From the NCBI RefSeq assembly GCF_015058545.1, contig NZ_SVCB01000104.1, forward strand, positions 1 through 59,867: 59,867 bases of DNA, given 5' to 3'. The DNA comes from Veillonella sp. (GTDB taxonomy: Bacteria > Bacillota > Negativicutes > Veillonellales > Veillonellaceae). A program made the translations under genes and the position numbers. Each line of letters begins with the position of its first letter. The first letter of the stretch is position 1. The notes under the pieces were generated by a model. That model was given only the letters and a program-made list of their open reading frames with translations, ran no database searches and had not been told where the DNA came from. Shown here piece after piece: positions 1 to 8,125 of the stretch.

Positions 1-119
1 AAATTATTAATGCCTTAACCTTACCATATTCAAACGGCTTTACCGAGGGTTGCAACAACAAAATTAAAGTTTTAAAACGTTGCTCTTTTGGGATACGGAA
101 CTTCCACTACTTCCGTAAC

Positions 120-211
120 CGGATTTTATTCATCAATACAAGAAAAGGACACGCAACAGTTATGTCGCATGTCCTTCCTCAAAGTGCATAGACTCTTTAG
201 CGCCCCAAAAT
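120..211 (-). other. Leader-like repeat element, left copy
   Basis: Read on the minus strand, this element contains ATTTTGGGGCGCTAAAGAG (193-211), then GTTGCGTGTCCT (146-157), then TATTGATGAATAAAATCCG (120-138). The same three blocks occur in the same order on the plus strand at 59741-59830, the last differing by a 3-base insertion. Between blocks lies a hairpin (about 145-176) with 13-bp arms on the minus strand, counting two G-U pairs, followed by a short T-rich tract. Whatever it controls lies beyond position 1. The rest of 1-278 holds no gene I can support. Function is inferred from position only. Confidence 0.5.
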
Positions 212-237
212 TTGACAAAGAGCCTAAAAAAGGGCAA

Positions 238-265
238 GAAAAAAAGCCCTCTATCTAGAGGGCTT
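238..265 (-). terminator. Terminator after ferredoxin gene
   Basis: The 8-bp arms AAGCCCTC and GAGGGCTT enclose a 6-base loop and are followed on the minus strand by seven T. It sits 14 bases past the ferredoxin stop codon. Confidence 0.85.
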
Positions 266-278
266 TGAGCATCCAAGA

Positions 279-446
279 TTATTCAGCTGGATGAATAGTG
301 CCTACAGGGCATACGGATTCGCAAGAACCGCAGTCGATGCAAGTTTCATTGATTTCGTATTTAAGTTCGCCTTCGCTGATAGCGCCTACTGGGCATACAG
401 AAGCACAAGAACCACATTTAATACATTCGTCACCGATCAATCTCAT
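279..446 (-). CDS. 2[4Fe-4S] ferredoxin
   Basis: This 55-residue protein has two CxxCxxCxxxCP clusters, CIKCGSCASVCP and CIDCGSCESVCP, typical of clostridial-type ferredoxins carrying two [4Fe-4S] clusters. Such proteins are low-potential cytoplasmic electron carriers, in anaerobes often serving pyruvate:ferredoxin oxidoreductase or hydrogenase. I start at the ATG ending at 446, because GGAGG lies about 10 bases upstream; the ATG six codons earlier overlaps that ribosome binding site. The gene stands alone with its own terminator and a probable promoter, so it is likely monocistronic. The partner enzyme cannot be told from this window. Confidence 0.93.
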   Translation of the reverse strand: MRLIGDECIKCGSCASVCPVGAISEGELKYEINETCIDCGSCESVCPVGTIHPAE

Positions 447-529
447 AGTTGGACACCTCCACATAATATACCGGATAATTTCTGAATTATCATTTCTTTA
501 AGGAACTTACCTTAACTTTATGTTCTCAT

Positions 530-556
530 TATGGCACGATTTTTCCTTCTTGTCAA
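530..556 (-). promoter_or_regulatory. Probable ferredoxin promoter
   Basis: On the minus strand TTGACA (551-556) precedes CATAAT (530-535) with a 15-base spacer, shorter than ideal. It lies about 85 bases upstream of the ferredoxin start. Confidence 0.35.
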
Positions 557-751
557 ACTTATGGAGAATGATTTCTTATTATTTTTACGCAAGTTCAATT
601 GACTTATTTACATAGCAGGAATACCACTTTATAGGTTATTGATAGATATTTTCAATATACATTTTTAAGTTTTTTGTCCAACCATAGGCCCACAGTGCAT
701 TCTCATTTAAGATGTGAACTATGCTCAATTTCAAATGACTAGCATTATCAA

Positions 752-1153
752 TTACTTTTTGCGTTTACTGTGATCTTTAGGGAATTTTATTTTAGGATTC
801 GGTAACCCTAATTCTTGTGAAGCATCACGAATTTGTTCATTCAGCTCTTCCACAATGGTACGCAATCTTTGTTTACGTTTAAATCGACCATCTACTGTAA
901 TTTTACTATTATAAAAAACAGCCGCCCCTATGAGCATTAATACTAAGCCGCCTAAAAACATAGGTTCATAAATACAAGGATGTTCCACCAAATATACCAT
1001 AACAGTACCGGCAGCGATTAAAATAAAACCAATGATGGAGATAGCTAGCGGAGGCCGATCCTCCAATTGAATTAACTTACGCCACTCCTCTAAACGGGCG
1101 GCTCGTTCATCAATCAGTTCCTTACGTCTTTTGGTTAATTCTTCATGATTCAT
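752..1153 (-). CDS. Two-helix membrane protein, unknown function
   Basis: I do not recognise this 133-residue protein. It has a charged N-terminal helix (MNHEELTKRRKELIDE), two hydrophobic segments around residues 36-55 and 64-82, and a basic, helical C-terminal tail ending KDHSKRKK. Both ends are probably cytoplasmic. I place the start at the ATG ending at 1153 because an AGGAGG lies 11 bases upstream and the preceding gene stops one base before; the longer reading frame would run back into that gene. The tight coupling suggests the two proteins are made in step and may interact. No domain assignment is offered. Confidence 0.7.
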   Translation of the reverse strand: MNHEELTKRRKELIDERAARLEEWRKLIQLEDRPPLAISIIGFILIAAGTVMVYLVEHPCIYEPMFLGGLVLMLIGAAVFYNSKITVDGRFKRKQRLRTIVEELNEQIRDASQELGLPNPKIKFPKDHSKRKK

Positions 1154-1154
1154 A

Positions 1155-1799
1155 TTAGCGACTGCCCTCCTCTTCCGTATGTGCTGTATCAGCCGACGCT
1201 TCAGACGCACCCGATAGTTTCTTAAAATATTCTTCTACCGATTCATCATGCATTACAGCATCACGTCTTGCATAGGAATATAACATGACATCGGCTTGCG
1301 GTGCACAGATTCTATTCGGCACAAAGCGATCAAATGCCTCAAAAAAAGCCGGATCGGCTTTTAACAATACACGACCGTTTTTAACCTTTTTACCATTAAC
1401 AATGGAATATATTAACGCCCAAATAGGACGATTGTCTACGGTTGAACATTTTCGATATTTATAGCGCAAACGGAACTTACTGATAAATTCAGTCTTATGA
1501 GCATACACTCCATCGATCATATTATAAGGAATTTCCATTTTTTTAGTATAAAACAGAATCTTCTCCACAATAACTAATTTATCTTCCGTCAAAAGATACA
1601 TATATTGTGCCACCGCGGACTTTAAAATCACAAATAAAGCCACCACTTCAACGAATAATTCATCCAGTATAATAATTCCCTTCGCAATACTTCTGGAAAT
1701 CGTCCAGCCCATTGCGACCAATAATAAAATACAGAAGAAGGCTATAATAAATCCGGCCGTTCTACTCCGTTTCGATTCAGCCTTTCCAAAAATCTTCAT
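1155..1799 (-). CDS. Membrane protein with possible PH-like domain
   Basis: This is a protein of about 214 residues with two hydrophobic segments near residues 15-35 and 45-65. A soluble part follows with strand-rich sequence (EKILFYTKKMEIPYNMIDGV, then GRVLLKADPAFFEAFDRF) recalling bacterial PH-like domains of the YdbS/YdbT kind. That likeness is a judgement from pattern, not a match. The start is chosen at the third codon of the open frame, where GGGAG sits 9 bases upstream; the first ATG is only 3 bases from it. It is translationally coupled to the next gene (1-base gap). Function unknown. Confidence 0.65.
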   Translation of the reverse strand: MKIFGKAESKRSRTAGFIIAFFCILLLVAMGWTISRSIAKGIIILDELFVEVVALFVILKSAVAQYMYLLTEDKLVIVEKILFYTKKMEIPYNMIDGVYAHKTEFISKFRLRYKYRKCSTVDNRPIWALIYSIVNGKKVKNGRVLLKADPAFFEAFDRFVPNRICAPQADVMLYSYARRDAVMHDESVEEYFKKLSGASEASADTAHTEEEGSR

Positions 1800-1832
1800 A
1801 ATCATAAACTCCCATAAAAATACCGCTCAATA

Positions 1833-1879
1833 AAATAAAAAATGTTGAAGCAGCACGTAAAGCGCACCGCCTCAACATT
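1833..1879 (-). terminator. Terminator after SLC13 carrier gene
   Basis: On the minus strand AATGTTGA at the base pairs with TCAACATT and the stem continues through GC and G-U pairs to nearly 19 bp with a short loop, followed by six T. It lies about 55 bases past the stop at 1935. Confidence 0.85.
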
Positions 1880-1934
1880 AATTATAAAGTATTTTTTAGT
1901 ATTATCTCAACTAAAGTTACTTTCTGACCGGTAA

Positions 1935-3233
1935 TTATTTACCAGGGAAGAAAGGCCATACCATTGGAATGATCAAGATACTTACGATGAAGCATACAAC
2001 GATCAATGGAACACCGGCTTTAACATAGTCCATGAATTTGTATTGACCAGGGCCAAGTACCAATGTGTTTGGAGGCGTACCAACAGGTGTACCGAAAGCA
2101 CAAGATGCAGCAACGCCGATAGCCATTAATACGGCATGAGGGTCAGCACCCATACCTTTTGCAATTGCGATGCCGATAGGAGCAAGCAATGCACAAGATG
2201 CGGTATTGGACATGAACTGAGTCATAACGCAAGATAATAAGAACAATACTGCTGTTGCGAAGTAAGGGCTAGGATCGGAACCCATAACACCAAGTACTGC
2301 GTCAGCGATTAATTGACCGGCACCGGATTTATCCATAGCACCTGCTACAGGCATCATACCTGCGAACAAGAAGATAGTAACCCAGTCAATCGAAGTGTAA
2401 GCTTGTTTTTCTTCCAAGCAACCGGTAAGTACGCAAGCTAAAGCACCCATAACAGCTACCAAGCTCAATGGTAAGTTAATACCAATGGATTTCAATGGAT
2501 CGCCTAAAATCATCAATACGATAACAGTTAAAAGAATTAAACCGGAATATAATTGTTTCTTAGGATCGTTAGAAATATCTTCAGCAGACACTTCTTGTTC
2601 AACTTCGCCAACATCGGTAATTTCATGTTTAGGTAAGAAATATTTACCGATGAACATCATGAAAACGATAGTGGCAACAGTCAAAGGAATGCCAATCCAT
2701 GCAAATTCAAAAAAACCGAATTGTTCGATACCGGCTTTGGATAAGGCACCGTTAACGATAATGTTTGGAGGTGTGCCAACCATTGTCATGATACCACCAA
2801 TACCGGCAGCAAATGCTAATGGCATTAATTGACGGCTGGCAGGAATTTTAGCAACCGCACAGATACCAACTACTACCGGTAATAAAGCCGCAGCTGTACC
2901 GGTGTTGGATAAGAATGCGGACATAGCGGCTGTAACAGTCATGATTGCAAACATCAAGCCATTTTCACTGGTACCGGCTTTGGATACTACGGTTTCCCCA
3001 ATTTTTTGGGCTAAACCGGTGTAGAATAGAGCACCGCCTACTACAAACATACCAGCAAATAATACTACGGTACTATCGGATAAGCCGGAAAAAGCTTCTT
3101 TACTACTAATAATTCCCATCAATGCTAACGCAATGGCACCACCTAATGAGGTAATTGCGAGCGGGATAATTTCAGTTACAAAGAAAACCGCCATAACAGC
3201 GAGTACGATCAACGTTTGTACTGCAGCATCCAT
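1935..3233 (-). CDS. SLC13/DASS family sodium:anion symporter
   Basis: This 432-residue, highly hydrophobic protein belongs to the divalent anion:sodium symporter family, whose members import C4-dicarboxylates, citrate or sulfate with sodium. Two family repeats show the sodium/substrate signature: SNTGTAAALLP in the first half and SNTASCALLAP in the second, each preceded by a TAxMSAFL or TQFM helix. The tail GTPVGTPPNTLVLGPG is also characteristic. AAAGGAG stands just upstream of the ATG. It has its own promoter and terminator. The substrate cannot be read from sequence; succinate, fumarate or malate would fit this metabolism. A paralogue lies at 40789-42057. Confidence 0.88.
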   Translation of the reverse strand: MDAAVQTLIVLAVMAVFFVTEIIPLAITSLGGAIALALMGIISSKEAFSGLSDSTVVLFAGMFVVGGALFYTGLAQKIGETVVSKAGTSENGLMFAIMTVTAAMSAFLSNTGTAAALLPVVVGICAVAKIPASRQLMPLAFAAGIGGIMTMVGTPPNIIVNGALSKAGIEQFGFFEFAWIGIPLTVATIVFMMFIGKYFLPKHEITDVGEVEQEVSAEDISNDPKKQLYSGLILLTVIVLMILGDPLKSIGINLPLSLVAVMGALACVLTGCLEEKQAYTSIDWVTIFLFAGMMPVAGAMDKSGAGQLIADAVLGVMGSDPSPYFATAVLFLLSCVMTQFMSNTASCALLAPIGIAIAKGMGADPHAVLMAIGVAASCAFGTPVGTPPNTLVLGPGQYKFMDYVKAGVPLIVVCFIVSILIIPMVWPFFPGK

Positions 3234-3290
3234 GTAAAGTCATCTCCTTTTAATATTCAATATTCACTAAATCTATTAGTAAACCCCTTA

Positions 3291-3338
3291 ATTTTAGGAA
3301 ATGAATCTAATTATTCAACTAGATAATTTCAGTTATCT
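3291..3338 (-). promoter_or_regulatory. Candidate promoter and palindrome for SLC13 gene
   Basis: On the minus strand TTGAAT (3313-3318), a 16-base spacer and TAAAAT (3291-3296) form a plausible promoter. Directly upstream, AGATAA and TTATCT (3321-3338) form an inverted repeat with a 6-base centre that could be an operator. Confidence 0.4.
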
Positions 3339-3378
3339 GACCGTATATAATCAGAACATAGTCTATCTTAAACTGGGG

Positions 3379-3636
3379 CTATACATAATACAGACCAAGG
3401 ATAACTGCCCCAATGACAGCTGCCATGCCTGCCGTTATAAAAATACCTTCCTTAGTTTTAGGATAGCCGAAAAATAAGTGTTCACTAATAAAACCTCGTC
3501 GATTAAAGAAGGAATACTTTGTTCGACGTTGGAACCATTGAGACTTACGCTCAGGGCCAATAATTATGGCTACAACAAAAAAGACAATAAGTGCCCACAC
3601 GAAAGAAATTAAAATTTTCAATTCTATGGAGAACAA
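3379..3636 (-). CDS. Small two-helix membrane protein, TTG start
   Basis: An 85-residue protein with hydrophobic stretches at about residues 7-27 and 65-84, joined by a basic loop rich in Arg, Lys and aromatic residues (SQWFQRRTKYSFFNRRGF). Initiation appears to be at TTG, since AGAGGTG lies 8 bases upstream and no better start exists. It lies between the methylmalonyl-CoA decarboxylase operon and the SLC13 gene, separated from the former by a strong terminator. I do not recognise the family. It might assist the SLC13 carrier downstream, but only the neighbourhood suggests that. Confidence 0.6.
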   Translation of the reverse strand: MFSIELKILISFVWALIVFFVVAIIIGPERKSQWFQRRTKYSFFNRRGFISEHLFFGYPKTKEGIFITAGMAAVIGAVILGLYYV

Positions 3637-3763
3637 GTCAAAATCACCTCTACATTAAATTATAAATGCAACACGATTTATCGATACTAATTGGTAATAT
3701 CCCCAAAGAATACTTCGAGCAGAACTTATTGTCAAAGTATCTCTTCACATTACTGTAAATCGA

Positions 3764-3804
3764 CAAGAAAAAAGCTAACCTTGGGGGAAGAGGCCCCCAA
3801 GCCA
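3764..3804 (-). terminator. Terminator ending the propionate operon
   Basis: CTTGGGGG and CCCCCAAG arms close a small loop and are followed on the minus strand by GGTTAGC and a run of six T. It lies 20-60 bases past the mmdB stop. Confidence 0.88.
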
Positions 3805-3820
3805 GCATTTCAATATTTAA

Positions 3821-4942
3821 TTAGTGTGCGCCCAACATGGCAAGCATAGTACCGGCTGCAACTGCAGTACCGATAACGCCGGCTACGTTAGGACCCATAG
3901 CATGCATCAACAAGAAATTAGCAGGATTTGCTTTGGCTCCTACTACCTGAGATACACGAGCTGCCATTGGAACAGCGGATACACCGGCGGAACCAATAAG
4001 CGGATTTGTTTTTCCGCCATCCATCATATACATGAGTTTACCGAACAATACGCCACCGGCAGTACCGAAGATGAACGCAACTAAACCTAAGATGATAATC
4101 TTAATAGTGTCAATTGTTAAGAAGTGTTCAGCATTCATAGTAAGACCGGTACCTGTTGCTAAGAATATAGTAACGATATTAATCAAAGCGTTTTGAGATG
4201 TATCGGATAAACGTTCTGTTACACCGGATTCACGGAATAAGTTACCTAACATCAACATACCTAACAAAGAAGTGATGGATGGTAATAATAAGGAAATAAA
4301 GATTGTAGAAAGGATTGGAAATGCAATTTTTTCGAAGTGAGATACTTCACGAAGCTGTTCCATAACAACTGCACGTTCTTTCTGCGTTGTTAGCAATTTC
4401 ATAACCGGTGGTTGGATTAATGGTACCAATGACATGTAAGAATAAGCTGCTACAGCGATAGCACCGAGTAATTCAGGTGCCAATTTAGCCGCCAGATAAA
4501 TAGATGTAGGACCGTCGGCACCACCAATAATACCAATAGCTGCTGCCTGTGGCGCAGTGAAACCAATCACCATAGCTCCGGCTAAAGCAACGAATACACC
4601 GATTTGAGCTGCTGCCCCTAAGAACAATGTTTTAGGGTTAGCAATTAAAGGACCGAAGTCAGTCATCGCACCTACACCTAAGAAGATAAGCGGAGGGAAG
4701 ATTTCATTAGCAACCCCGGCGCTGATAAGGGCCATAACCCCTTCTTCAAAACCATTGCGAGGGATGTTGGCGAGAATACAACCAAAAGCGATTGGCGAGA
4801 GCAATAATGGTTCAAACTCTTTAGCAAAGGCCATGTACAATAATAGTAAACCTACTAAGATCATAACGCCGTTGCCCCAGTTGAAGTTGATGAACCCGCT
4901 GTCTGTCCAAACGGAAGAGACCGCTACGATAAAGGCATCCAT
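3821..4942 (-). CDS. mmdB: Methylmalonyl-CoA decarboxylase beta subunit
   Basis: MmdB is the membrane subunit that takes CO2 from carboxybiotin and couples its release to sodium export. The 373-residue sequence is hydrophobic throughout, with about nine or more membrane segments. It holds the OadB/GcdB/MmdB signature GGADGPTSIYLAAKLAPELLG-like stretch near residues 140-160, including the DGPT Asp known in this family to bind sodium. A second conserved region, NAEHFLTIDTIKI, follows later. GGAGATCACGT precedes the ATG. It is the last gene of the operon and ends in a strong terminator. Confidence 0.95.
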   Translation of the reverse strand: MDAFIVAVSSVWTDSGFINFNWGNGVMILVGLLLLYMAFAKEFEPLLLSPIAFGCILANIPRNGFEEGVMALISAGVANEIFPPLIFLGVGAMTDFGPLIANPKTLFLGAAAQIGVFVALAGAMVIGFTAPQAAAIGIIGGADGPTSIYLAAKLAPELLGAIAVAAYSYMSLVPLIQPPVMKLLTTQKERAVVMEQLREVSHFEKIAFPILSTIFISLLLPSITSLLGMLMLGNLFRESGVTERLSDTSQNALINIVTIFLATGTGLTMNAEHFLTIDTIKIIILGLVAFIFGTAGGVLFGKLMYMMDGGKTNPLIGSAGVSAVPMAARVSQVVGAKANPANFLLMHAMGPNVAGVIGTAVAAGTMLAMLGAH

Positions 4943-5007
4943 ACGTGATCTCCTTTCTCAGAGAACTTAATTACTGATATAATCAACAATTCACTACAAA
5001 TATTTTA

Positions 5008-5394
5008 TTAGCCTAAAACTACCATGTCTTCGCCGGTAGCTACAGTCTGGTTAGCGGATACGCGAACTTCAGATACAGTAGCATCCTGTGGAGCGTAGAT
5101 TTCGTTCTGCATTTTCATAGCTTCAAGAACTAATAAAAGGTCGCCTTTTTTAACTGCTTGACCAGCGGAAACGGCAACAGATAAAATTTTACCAGGCATT
5201 GGAGCTTTAACTGTAGTTGCACCGGCTGCTACAGGAGCTGCTGCTTTAGGCGCTGGAGCTGCTGGAGCTGCTGCAGGTGCTGGAGCCGGAGCTGCTTTAG
5301 GTGCAGGAGCTGCTGGAGCTACGCCGCCAGCTTTTACTTCATTAACTTCAACATCATATACAGTACCATTTACAGTTACGCTAAATTTTTTCAT
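5008..5394 (-). CDS. mmdC: Methylmalonyl-CoA decarboxylase gamma subunit, biotin carrier
   Basis: MmdC is the biotin carrier that moves CO2 from MmdA to MmdB. The 128-residue protein has a short N-terminal strand region, an Ala/Pro-rich flexible linker (residues about 27-60), and a C-terminal biotinyl domain of about 70 residues. The biotinylation motif is EAMKMQNEIYAP, with the Lys as acceptor. I start at the ATG ending at 5394, with GGAGG upstream; a frame starting ten codons earlier has no ribosome binding site and includes this one. It lies between mmdE and mmdB. Confidence 0.95.
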   Translation of the reverse strand: MKKFSVTVNGTVYDVEVNEVKAGGVAPAAPAPKAAPAPAPAAAPAAPAPKAAAPVAAGATTVKAPMPGKILSVAVSAGQAVKKGDLLLVLEAMKMQNEIYAPQDATVSEVRVSANQTVATGEDMVVLG

Positions 5395-5458
5395 TTTGTT
5401 ATCCTCCAAACATATAAACTTCAATGCTAATTGCTAATTCTTCATCACAATATTACAA

Positions 5459-5632
5459 TTAACGACTCATGCGCAAACGTCCGTCCAATTTCCAGTTATA
5501 GATATTTACGCTTGGACGAATACTGGCAATCTGATTAACCGAATAACCCATAGCACTAATAGCGCTAGCAATTACTGCAACTACTTCATCATTGACTTTG
5601 TTGCTGCCGGTTTTAAATTCCGTCTTGCTCAT
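5459..5632 (-). CDS. mmdE: Methylmalonyl-CoA decarboxylase epsilon subunit
   Basis: This short gene codes for 57 residues, starting MSKTEFKTGSNKV and ending WKLDGRLRMSR. AGGAGG lies 7 bases before the ATG. From about residue 16 on it closely matches the C-terminal part of MmdD: both carry a VVAxI segment, AMGYS, QIASIRP and W-LDGRL. The Veillonella parvula enzyme is known to have a small epsilon subunit resembling the delta C-terminus, thought to stabilise the complex. Position between mmdD and mmdC fits. At this size the gene is easily missed. Confidence 0.92.
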   Translation of the reverse strand: MSKTEFKTGSNKVNDEVVAVIASAISAMGYSVNQIASIRPSVNIYNWKLDGRLRMSR

Positions 5633-5658
5633 GTTTACACCTCCTAGATTACGTTTGA

Positions 5659-5997
5659 CTAGTATCTACCACTTAGTCTGCCATCTAGTGTCCAGTTACG
5701 GCTGGTTGTAGCCGGACGAATTGATGCAATTTGATCTGACGAGTAACCCATAGCCACGATGACTCCCGTAATAGCGGCTACTACAGGTTCATCATTAGCT
5801 ACCACTGGCGCTGCTGCAGTCACAGGAGCAGCTGCTGGCGCTACGCTCTTGGCCGGTTCATTAGGCTTTTTTTTTGTAGGGTCAATTTTATGAGTAATGA
5901 CCATGATTGCACCTAATACAGCCAACACGGCAAATACGACAGTCATATTGATTGCCATAAATAGCCACGGATTCATAGCACTTTCGTTTCCTCCCAT
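5659..5997 (-). CDS. mmdD: Methylmalonyl-CoA decarboxylase delta subunit
   Basis: MmdD is the single-span subunit that holds the soluble carboxyltransferase to the membrane part of the pump. The 112-residue protein has one membrane helix at about residues 12-33 (AINMTVVFAVLAVLGAIMVI), an Ala/Pro/Val linker, and a C-terminal domain with AMGYSSDQIASIRP and WTLDGRL that recurs in MmdE. The first ATG has GAGG 8 bases upstream; a second in-frame ATG seven codons on also has a GGAGG, so initiation there is possible. Confidence 0.92.
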   Translation of the reverse strand: MGGNESAMNPWLFMAINMTVVFAVLAVLGAIMVITHKIDPTKKKPNEPAKSVAPAAAPVTAAAPVVANDEPVVAAITGVIVAMGYSSDQIASIRPATTSRNWTLDGRLSGRY

Positions 5998-6078
5998 AAT
6001 AAATTCCTCTTTCTTTCTAACAACTAAGAATAAGAATTATGATACTCCAAATCAAAACTAAGTTTTACATTCTAAAAA

Positions 6079-7608
6079 TTACAATGGAATGTTACCATGT
6101 TTTTTAGCTGCACGAGATTCACTCTTACTTGCAAGCATAGCGAGTGCATTAATAATTGCAGGGCGAGTTACTTTTGGTTCGATTACAGCATCTACGAAAC
6201 CGCGTTCAGCAGCTTTATATGGTGTAGCAAATTCTTCAACATATTTGGCAGTTTTTTCATCTTTGTCTGCATCTTTACGGAAGATGATATTAGCTGCACC
6301 TGCAGGACCCATAACTGCGATTTCAGATGTAGGCCATGCATATACTTGATCGGCACCGAGGTCTTGAGAACACATAGCGAGATAAGAACCACCGTATGCT
6401 TTTCGAGTAATAACAGTAATCTTAGGTACTGTAGCTTCGGAATAAGCGTATAACATTTTCGCACCATGACGAATGATACCGCCCCATTCTTGGTTAGTAC
6501 CAGGCAAGAAACCAGGAACGTCTACGAAGTTAACGATTGGAATATTAAATGCATCACAGAAGCGGATAAAGCGAGAAGATTTATCGGATGCATTAATATC
6601 AAGACAACCTGCCATTACTTTTGGCTGGTTAGCAATAATACCTACGCTTTGGCCGTTGAAACGAGCGAAGCATGTAATGATATTAGTTGCATAGAAAGGT
6701 TGAGCTTCATAGTATTCACCATTATCTACAACAGCAGAGATTACGTCTAACATATTATAAGGCATATTGCTGTTGTCTGGCAATAATGTGTTAAGTTCTT
6801 CAGAAATACGGTTTGGATCATCGCCGGTATCAACGAGCGGTACATCTTCCATATTATTGCTTGGTAAGAAGCTTAACAAGTAACGAATCTGTTGGATGCA
6901 GTCATCTTCGTCTTCAGCAGCAAAGTGAGCAACACCGGATACACTGTTGTGTGCCATAGCACCACCAAGTGCTTCTGCCGTTACATCTTCAGCCGTTACC
7001 GATTTAATTACAGCCGGGCCGGTGATGAACATTTGGGAAGTGTTCTTAACCATGTAGATGAAGTCAGTCAATGCAGGAGAATAAACTGCACCGCCTGCAC
7101 ATGGTCCCATGATTACGGAAATCTGAGGGATAACACCGGATGCGTTGGTATTTTCGAAGAAGATTTTACCATAGCCTGCCAATGCGTCAACAGCTTCCTG
7201 AATACGAGCCCCGCCGGAATCATTGATACCGATAATAGGAGCACCCATTTTCATTGCTAAACGCTGTACTTTAACGATTTTAGCAGCATGCATTTCACCT
7301 AAAGAACCGCCTTCTACTGTGAAGTCTTGAGCGAAAGCATACACTAAACGACCATCGATAGTACCCCAACCGGTAACTACACCTTCACCAGGTAATTCTT
7401 TTTTGTCTTGACCGAAGTTTACACAACGATGTTTAACAAATTGATCCAATTCAACGAAGCTGCCTTCGTCAAACAACTTAGCGATACGTTCACGGGCAGT
7501 CATTTTGCCTTTGTTGTGCTGGGATTCAATACGTTTTTCCCCGCCGCCAAGTTTCACAACTTCTAACTTTTTGTGTAACAACTCAATCTTTTCTTGGACT
7601 GTTGCCAT
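6079..7608 (-). CDS. mmdA: Methylmalonyl-CoA decarboxylase alpha subunit
   Basis: MmdA is the carboxyltransferase that moves the carboxyl group of (S)-methylmalonyl-CoA to biotin on MmdC, giving propionyl-CoA. The 509-residue protein is a two-domain crotonase-fold carboxyltransferase. It shows the family oxyanion-hole stretches GGARIQEAVDALAGYG and GPCAGGAVYSPAL in the N-terminal half, and KITVITRKAYGGSYLAM with WPTSEIAVMGP in the C-terminal half. The start is the ATG ending at 7608, 7 bases after GGAGG; a GTG one codon earlier is too close. It is very like the V. parvula subunit as I recall it, with the same length. Confidence 0.97.
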   Translation of the reverse strand: MATVQEKIELLHKKLEVVKLGGGEKRIESQHNKGKMTARERIAKLFDEGSFVELDQFVKHRCVNFGQDKKELPGEGVVTGWGTIDGRLVYAFAQDFTVEGGSLGEMHAAKIVKVQRLAMKMGAPIIGINDSGGARIQEAVDALAGYGKIFFENTNASGVIPQISVIMGPCAGGAVYSPALTDFIYMVKNTSQMFITGPAVIKSVTAEDVTAEALGGAMAHNSVSGVAHFAAEDEDDCIQQIRYLLSFLPSNNMEDVPLVDTGDDPNRISEELNTLLPDNSNMPYNMLDVISAVVDNGEYYEAQPFYATNIITCFARFNGQSVGIIANQPKVMAGCLDINASDKSSRFIRFCDAFNIPIVNFVDVPGFLPGTNQEWGGIIRHGAKMLYAYSEATVPKITVITRKAYGGSYLAMCSQDLGADQVYAWPTSEIAVMGPAGAANIIFRKDADKDEKTAKYVEEFATPYKAAERGFVDAVIEPKVTRPAIINALAMLASKSESRAAKKHGNIPL

Positions 7609-7655
7609 CACTACACCTCCATAGAGTTTTATATAAATAAATTATATATCTTATA

Positions 7656-8078
7656 TTACTTCATTCTCTGGCAAAGTTCAAGAAGAACGCCACCAGTTGC
7701 TTTTGGATGAATGAAAGCAATAGCAGATCCGCCTGCACCGTAGCGAGGTTTTTCGTCGATCATGCGAACGCCTTTTTCCATTAAATCAGCGATTGCAGCT
7801 TCGATGTTGTCTACACGTAAAGCAACGTGTTGGATACCGTTACGGCCACCATTTTTTTCGATAAATTTGCCGATAGGTCCATCAGGAGTAGTGGATTCCA
7901 AGAATTCCAATTCAGCATCGCCACAAGGGAAGAAGCTTACTTTTACTTTTTGTTCTTCTACTACTTCATCTTCAGGAAGATGTTCAATACCCAATGTGTT
8001 TTTGTAGAATTCTTTAGTTGCTGCTAAGTCACTAACACCAATACCGATGTGATCTACGTTTAATACTTTAAATGCCAT
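7656..8078 (-). CDS. mce: Methylmalonyl-CoA epimerase
   Basis: This enzyme interconverts the (R) form of methylmalonyl-CoA made by the mutase and the (S) form used by the decarboxylase. At 140 residues it has the usual length. It carries two vicinal-oxygen-chelate modules: the first begins VDHIGIGVSDL, the second holds GIQHVALRVDNIEAAI. Metal ligands expected are the two His in these segments and Glu at LLELCQ near the end. AAAGGAG precedes the ATG. Its place between meaB and mmdA matches the pathway order. Confidence 0.95.
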   Translation of the reverse strand: MAFKVLNVDHIGIGVSDLAATKEFYKNTLGIEHLPEDEVVEEQKVKVSFFPCGDAELEFLESTTPDGPIGKFIEKNGGRNGIQHVALRVDNIEAAIADLMEKGVRMIDEKPRYGAGGSAIAFIHPKATGGVLLELCQRMK

Positions 8079-8125
8079 GGTTAAAATCTCCTTTGCATTT
8101 GATAGGCCTTAGAAGGCTGGTATCA

